Of a stretch of 64,000 bases of DNA, positions 61,552 through 64,000 are shown one piece after another. This stretch comes from Marinococcus halotolerans DSM 16375 (GTDB lineage: Bacteria; Bacillota; Bacilli; Bacillales; Marinococcaceae): assembly GCF_000420725.1 (NCBI RefSeq), contig NZ_ATVM01000008.1, forward strand, positions 1 to 64,000, written 5' to 3'. The notes beneath the pieces are model-generated. The model was given only the letters and a program-made list of their open reading frames with translations. It had not been told where the DNA came from and made no database searches. Position numbers and translations under genes: made by a program. The stretch's first letter is position 1. Every line of letters begins with the position of its first letter.

Positions 61552-61935
61552 TTATTCTTCCTGCTCCGCCTCTGCTTCTGCTCTTTCTTTTTCTTCCGCT
61601 TCTCTCTGCTTTTGTACGTACTCATATTTATACTGGCGGAAGACAGGATATTCGGAAAGATTATCAGGAATTTTTCCTTTTTCAAGCAGAATCAATTTGA
61701 CAATATCCTTGTTCCGGGCCATATGATACTTTTCTCCGTACTCGTTTTCTTCAGCAAATTGTTTAATGCTCTGGTAATCCTCTTCCTGAATGGATACCGT
61801 ATATTCATGGCCGGGTTCTCCGTACTGGTGCTCAAACCCGATTTCAAATTCCACGATCTGTATCTGGTCGCTTTTCATGTTGCGGGTCTGTTCAAGTACC
61901 GCTTTTGCGCCTTCCGTTAAATCATTCCATTCCAT
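61552..61935 (-). CDS. Unknown acidic protein at the spoIIIA/accBC position
   Basis: This 127-aa protein starts MEWNDLTEGAKAVLEQTRNM. It contains VEFEIGFEHQYGEPGHEYTV, then ARNKDIVKLILLEKGKIPDN, and ends in a Lys/Glu/Ala helix (REAEEKERAEAEAEQEE). It is cytoplasmic and acidic, with no recognised motif. AGAGAGGCTAT precedes the ATG. It lies between efp and asp23, where spoIIIAA-AH and accBC stand in sporeforming Bacilli, and 30 bp before asp23. Whether it is related to any of them is not apparent. Confidence 0.6.
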   Translation of the reverse strand: MEWNDLTEGAKAVLEQTRNMKSDQIQIVEFEIGFEHQYGEPGHEYTVSIQEEDYQSIKQFAEENEYGEKYHMARNKDIVKLILLEKGKIPDNLSEYPVFRQYKYEYVQKQREAEEKERAEAEAEQEE

Positions 61936-62038
61936 ATAATAGCCTCTCTTTCCGTATTACCGCTCAAAATTCCATTCCATTATATCACGGTGTTTCTGCA
62001 ATTTCACCGGTCCAGAGCCGCCTGCGTGTATTGTTCAA

Positions 62039-62070
62039 GAAAAAACGGCCTCCCCAATGGCAGGCCGTTT
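62039..62070 (-). terminator. Rho-independent terminator of efp
   Basis: On minus AAACGGCCT pairs with AGGCCGTTT, followed by TTTC. Confidence 0.88.
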
Positions 62071-62074
62071 GTTT

Positions 62075-62632
62075 TTAGGCACGGGAAGCGTATGCGCCGG
62101 TTCTTGTATCGATAACGATCCGCTCGCCTTCTTCAATGAAAATAGGGACCTGCAGACGGTAGCCGGTCTCCACCACTGCCGGCTTCGATCCTCCGGACTG
62201 GGTGTTTCCTTTAATGCTCGGGTCAGTTTCTTTAACTTCGAGCTCTACCATGTTAGGCACTTCTACACCAAGTGTCTCTGTACCATAGCTGGTAATGGAT
62301 ACTTCCATGTTTTCTTTCAGAAAGTTTAATTCATATTTCAGCTGCTCACTTGTCAGCTCCATTTGATCAAACGTTTCCATGTCCATAAACGTATGCACGT
62401 CACCGCTCGCATACAAATACTGCATTTTCCGGCGTTCGATATGGGCGTTATTTACTTTTTCACCAGCGCGGAAAGTTTTTTCCTGGATGTTGCCCGTACG
62501 AAGACTGCGAAGCTTAGAGCGGACAAATGCTGCCCCTTTTCCAGGCTTTACGTGCTGGAATTCGACAACTGTCCAAATATCGCCGTCTGTTTCAATGGTG
62601 AGTCCTGTTTTAAAATCATTAACTGAAACCAT
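62075..62632 (-). CDS. efp: Elongation factor P
   Basis: This 185-aa protein starts [20 protein letters not shown] and has the KOW-like first domain with [19 protein letters not shown] (the conserved loop holds Lys32). Two OB domains and the C-terminal signature [20 protein letters not shown] follow. It helps the ribosome through polyproline. The ATG at 62632 follows GTGGAGGAA; the longer frame is rejected. Confidence 0.97.
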   Translation of the reverse strand: MVSVNDFKTGLTIETDGDIWTVVEFQHVKPGKGAAFVRSKLRSLRTGNIQEKTFRAGEKVNNAHIERRKMQYLYASGDVHTFMDMETFDQMELTSEQLKYELNFLKENMEVSITSYGTETLGVEVPNMVELEVKETDPSIKGNTQSGGSKPAVVETGYRLQVPIFIEEGERIVIDTRTGAYASRA

Positions 62633-62706
62633 AAACGTTCCTCCACTCTTCAATTGATCGATTATTACTATATCACAGCTGTCCGGTTTTTTATATGCAC
62701 TCCCGG

Positions 62707-63777
62707 TTAATTGCCGACAATCGTGAGCTCTTTTGCAGAATAGCTGAGCTTCCGGCTGCCGGTTTCGGTAATTAGAACGTCGTCTTCTATCCGAACGCCG
62801 CCGAGCTCCGGCACATAAATCCCCGGTTCAATGGTAATGACCATGCCCGGTTCAAGCTTTACATCGCTTTTCGGAGAAATCCCTGGCTGTTCATGCACTT
62901 CCATGCCAAGACCATGGCCGAGGCTGTGGCCAAAGCGCTCGCCGAACCCTTCTTTATTAATGTGCTCCCGCGCGATCGCATCTGCTTCTTTTCCGGTCAT
63001 CCCGGGACCAACCTGCTCCACGGCTTTCATCTGGGCTTCATATACGGTCTGATATATTTTTTTCAGGTCATCAATTGGTTCGCCGACAGCGAGAGTTCTT
63101 GTAATGTCGGAGCAGTAACCGTCCACATAAGCTCCGAAATCAAGCGTCACCAGTTCCCCGTCTTCTATCACTTTGTCGGAAGCGATACCGTGAGGAAGAG
63201 CACCTCTCCATCCCGAAGCAACGATAATATCAAACGACGACCCCGCTGCTCCGTTTTTTCTCATATAAAATTCCAGTTCGTTGCTTACATCGAGTTCAGT
63301 CATGTTCGGGGCAATGATCGATTTAATGTGTTCAAACGCGTCTTCAGCAATATTGACCGCTGTCTGCAGCTTTTCTACTTCTTCTTTTGATTTGTATACC
63401 CGAAGCTTCTCCACGATTCCTGATACCGGTGAAAGGGAGCCGCTCAATTTTTCTCTCATATCTTCAAACTGGGCATAGGTTACATGCTGCTTTTCAAACC
63501 CGATGGAGCGTACTTCTTCGCTTTGGGCAATTTCTTCAACCATATCCCATACTGAACCCTTCTGCTCGATCACATCGAAATCAAGTGCTTCATCGTTAGC
63601 CTGCTCCACATAACGAAAATCGGTAATCAGCCGGGCCGATTTTTTTGTGATAATCAGCGTGCCGGCCGAACCGGTAAAACCGCTCACATACCGGCGGTTG
63701 TAGGGGCTTTGTATAACGAGCGCGTCAAGCTTTTTATGTTCAAGGTCTTCCCGGATACTTGCTGTGATCTCATGCAT
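62707..63777 (-). CDS. yqhT: Xaa-Pro aminopeptidase-like M24 peptidase (YqhT)
   Basis: This 356-aa enzyme has a creatinase-like N-terminal domain ([19 protein letters not shown]) and the M24 catalytic domain, with ligands in [20 protein letters not shown] (two Asp), [14 protein letters not shown] (His), ITIEPGIY (Glu) and [10 protein letters not shown] (Glu). It removes residues before proline. The ATG at 63777 follows AAAGAGGTG; a GTG 9 nt earlier is part of that site. It precedes efp as in B. subtilis. Confidence 0.95.
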   Translation of the reverse strand: MHEITASIREDLEHKKLDALVIQSPYNRRYVSGFTGSAGTLIITKKSARLITDFRYVEQANDEALDFDVIEQKGSVWDMVEEIAQSEEVRSIGFEKQHVTYAQFEDMREKLSGSLSPVSGIVEKLRVYKSKEEVEKLQTAVNIAEDAFEHIKSIIAPNMTELDVSNELEFYMRKNGAAGSSFDIIVASGWRGALPHGIASDKVIEDGELVTLDFGAYVDGYCSDITRTLAVGEPIDDLKKIYQTVYEAQMKAVEQVGPGMTGKEADAIAREHINKEGFGERFGHSLGHGLGMEVHEQPGISPKSDVKLEPGMVITIEPGIYVPELGGVRIEDDVLITETGSRKLSYSAKELTIVGN

Positions 63778-64000
63778 TAACGACACCTCTTTTTGGATTA
63801 ACTTTGCTTCTTTATTTATCGTAACACAACGCGCGGTAGGGAAACAGACACCAGCAGCGGGGAAGGTCTCTTTTATATATCATGTGTATTTTCGTTGGAA
63901 TATGGGAATGATATTAATACCGTGAGAGAATGTTTAAAAGTAGCACATTTCAAATCTTTATTGTAAAATTTAAGTACTATTTCTATTAACACTCTATAAT

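Noticed and set aside
1-64000. CRISPR arrays, restriction-modification, toxin-antitoxin or phage structural genes
   Set aside because: No repeat-spacer array and no signature genes were seen on either strand.

Overview
This window looks like chromosomal DNA from a salt- and/or alkali-adapted member of the Bacillaceae. The gene order matches the Bacillus yqh-yqi-yqj region: efp, asp23, nusB, folD, xseA, xseB, ispA, dxs, tlyA, argR, recN, spo0A, then bcd, lpdV, bkdA and bkdB, then brxB, yqjA and yqjE. Shine-Dalgarno sites are strong, rho-independent terminators are abundant, and many small proteins are very acidic. Between ispA and dxs lies an OLE RNA with its membrane partner OapA, a pair typical of extremophilic and anaerobic Firmicutes.

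Region by region. 0-6.3 kb is accessory DNA: the end of an IS256-type element, an amidohydrolase, an Xre regulator with a small membrane protein, a decayed small gene, a TetR/MFS pair, an EamA exporter and a frameshifted membrane protein. 6.4-12.6 kb holds malate:quinone oxidoreductase, a secreted 3D-domain protein, two genes that include a GvpO-like domain, and two small winged-helix-like genes. 12.6-19.8 kb is a LacI-controlled cluster with a sugar porter, an IolI-like isomerase and three Gfo/Idh/MocA dehydrogenases. It has two operator-like palindromes and probably handles an inositol, keto-sugar or anhydro-sugar. 20-32.7 kb is mixed: Na/Pi cotransporter, YceI, a CuA-motif lipoprotein, an aldo/keto reductase, EAL and PilZ proteins, and a TerC-type exporter under a yybP-ykoY Mn riboswitch whose alternative pairings can be followed in the sequence. 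32.8-36.7 kb is a C30 carotenoid operon (crtM and two CrtN-family genes). 36.8-43.7 kb holds a fructosamine-kinase/LMW-phosphatase pair, YaaR, a tripeptidase-like enzyme, the 26-aa Prli42, an aromatic-acid exporter homologue, tRNA-Arg(CCG), bacilliredoxin and a Zur-controlled zinc-binding protein. 43.8-49.8 kb is the branched-chain amino acid degradation operon, without ptb and buk. 49.8-63.8 kb is the conserved core cluster on the minus strand. The last ~220 bases hold no gene that I can see.

The most informative pattern is what is missing. spoIVB is absent between recN and spo0A. The spoIIIA operon and accBC are absent between efp and asp23, where a 127-aa gene of unknown function sits instead. 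spo0A itself is intact. This suggests a lineage that has lost sporulation, or moved those genes, but kept Spo0A as a regulator.

The systems most worth a second look are the OLE RNA/OapA module, the lost-sporulation signature, the LacI-controlled dehydrogenase cluster, the GvpO-like pair and the Mn riboswitch switching structure.
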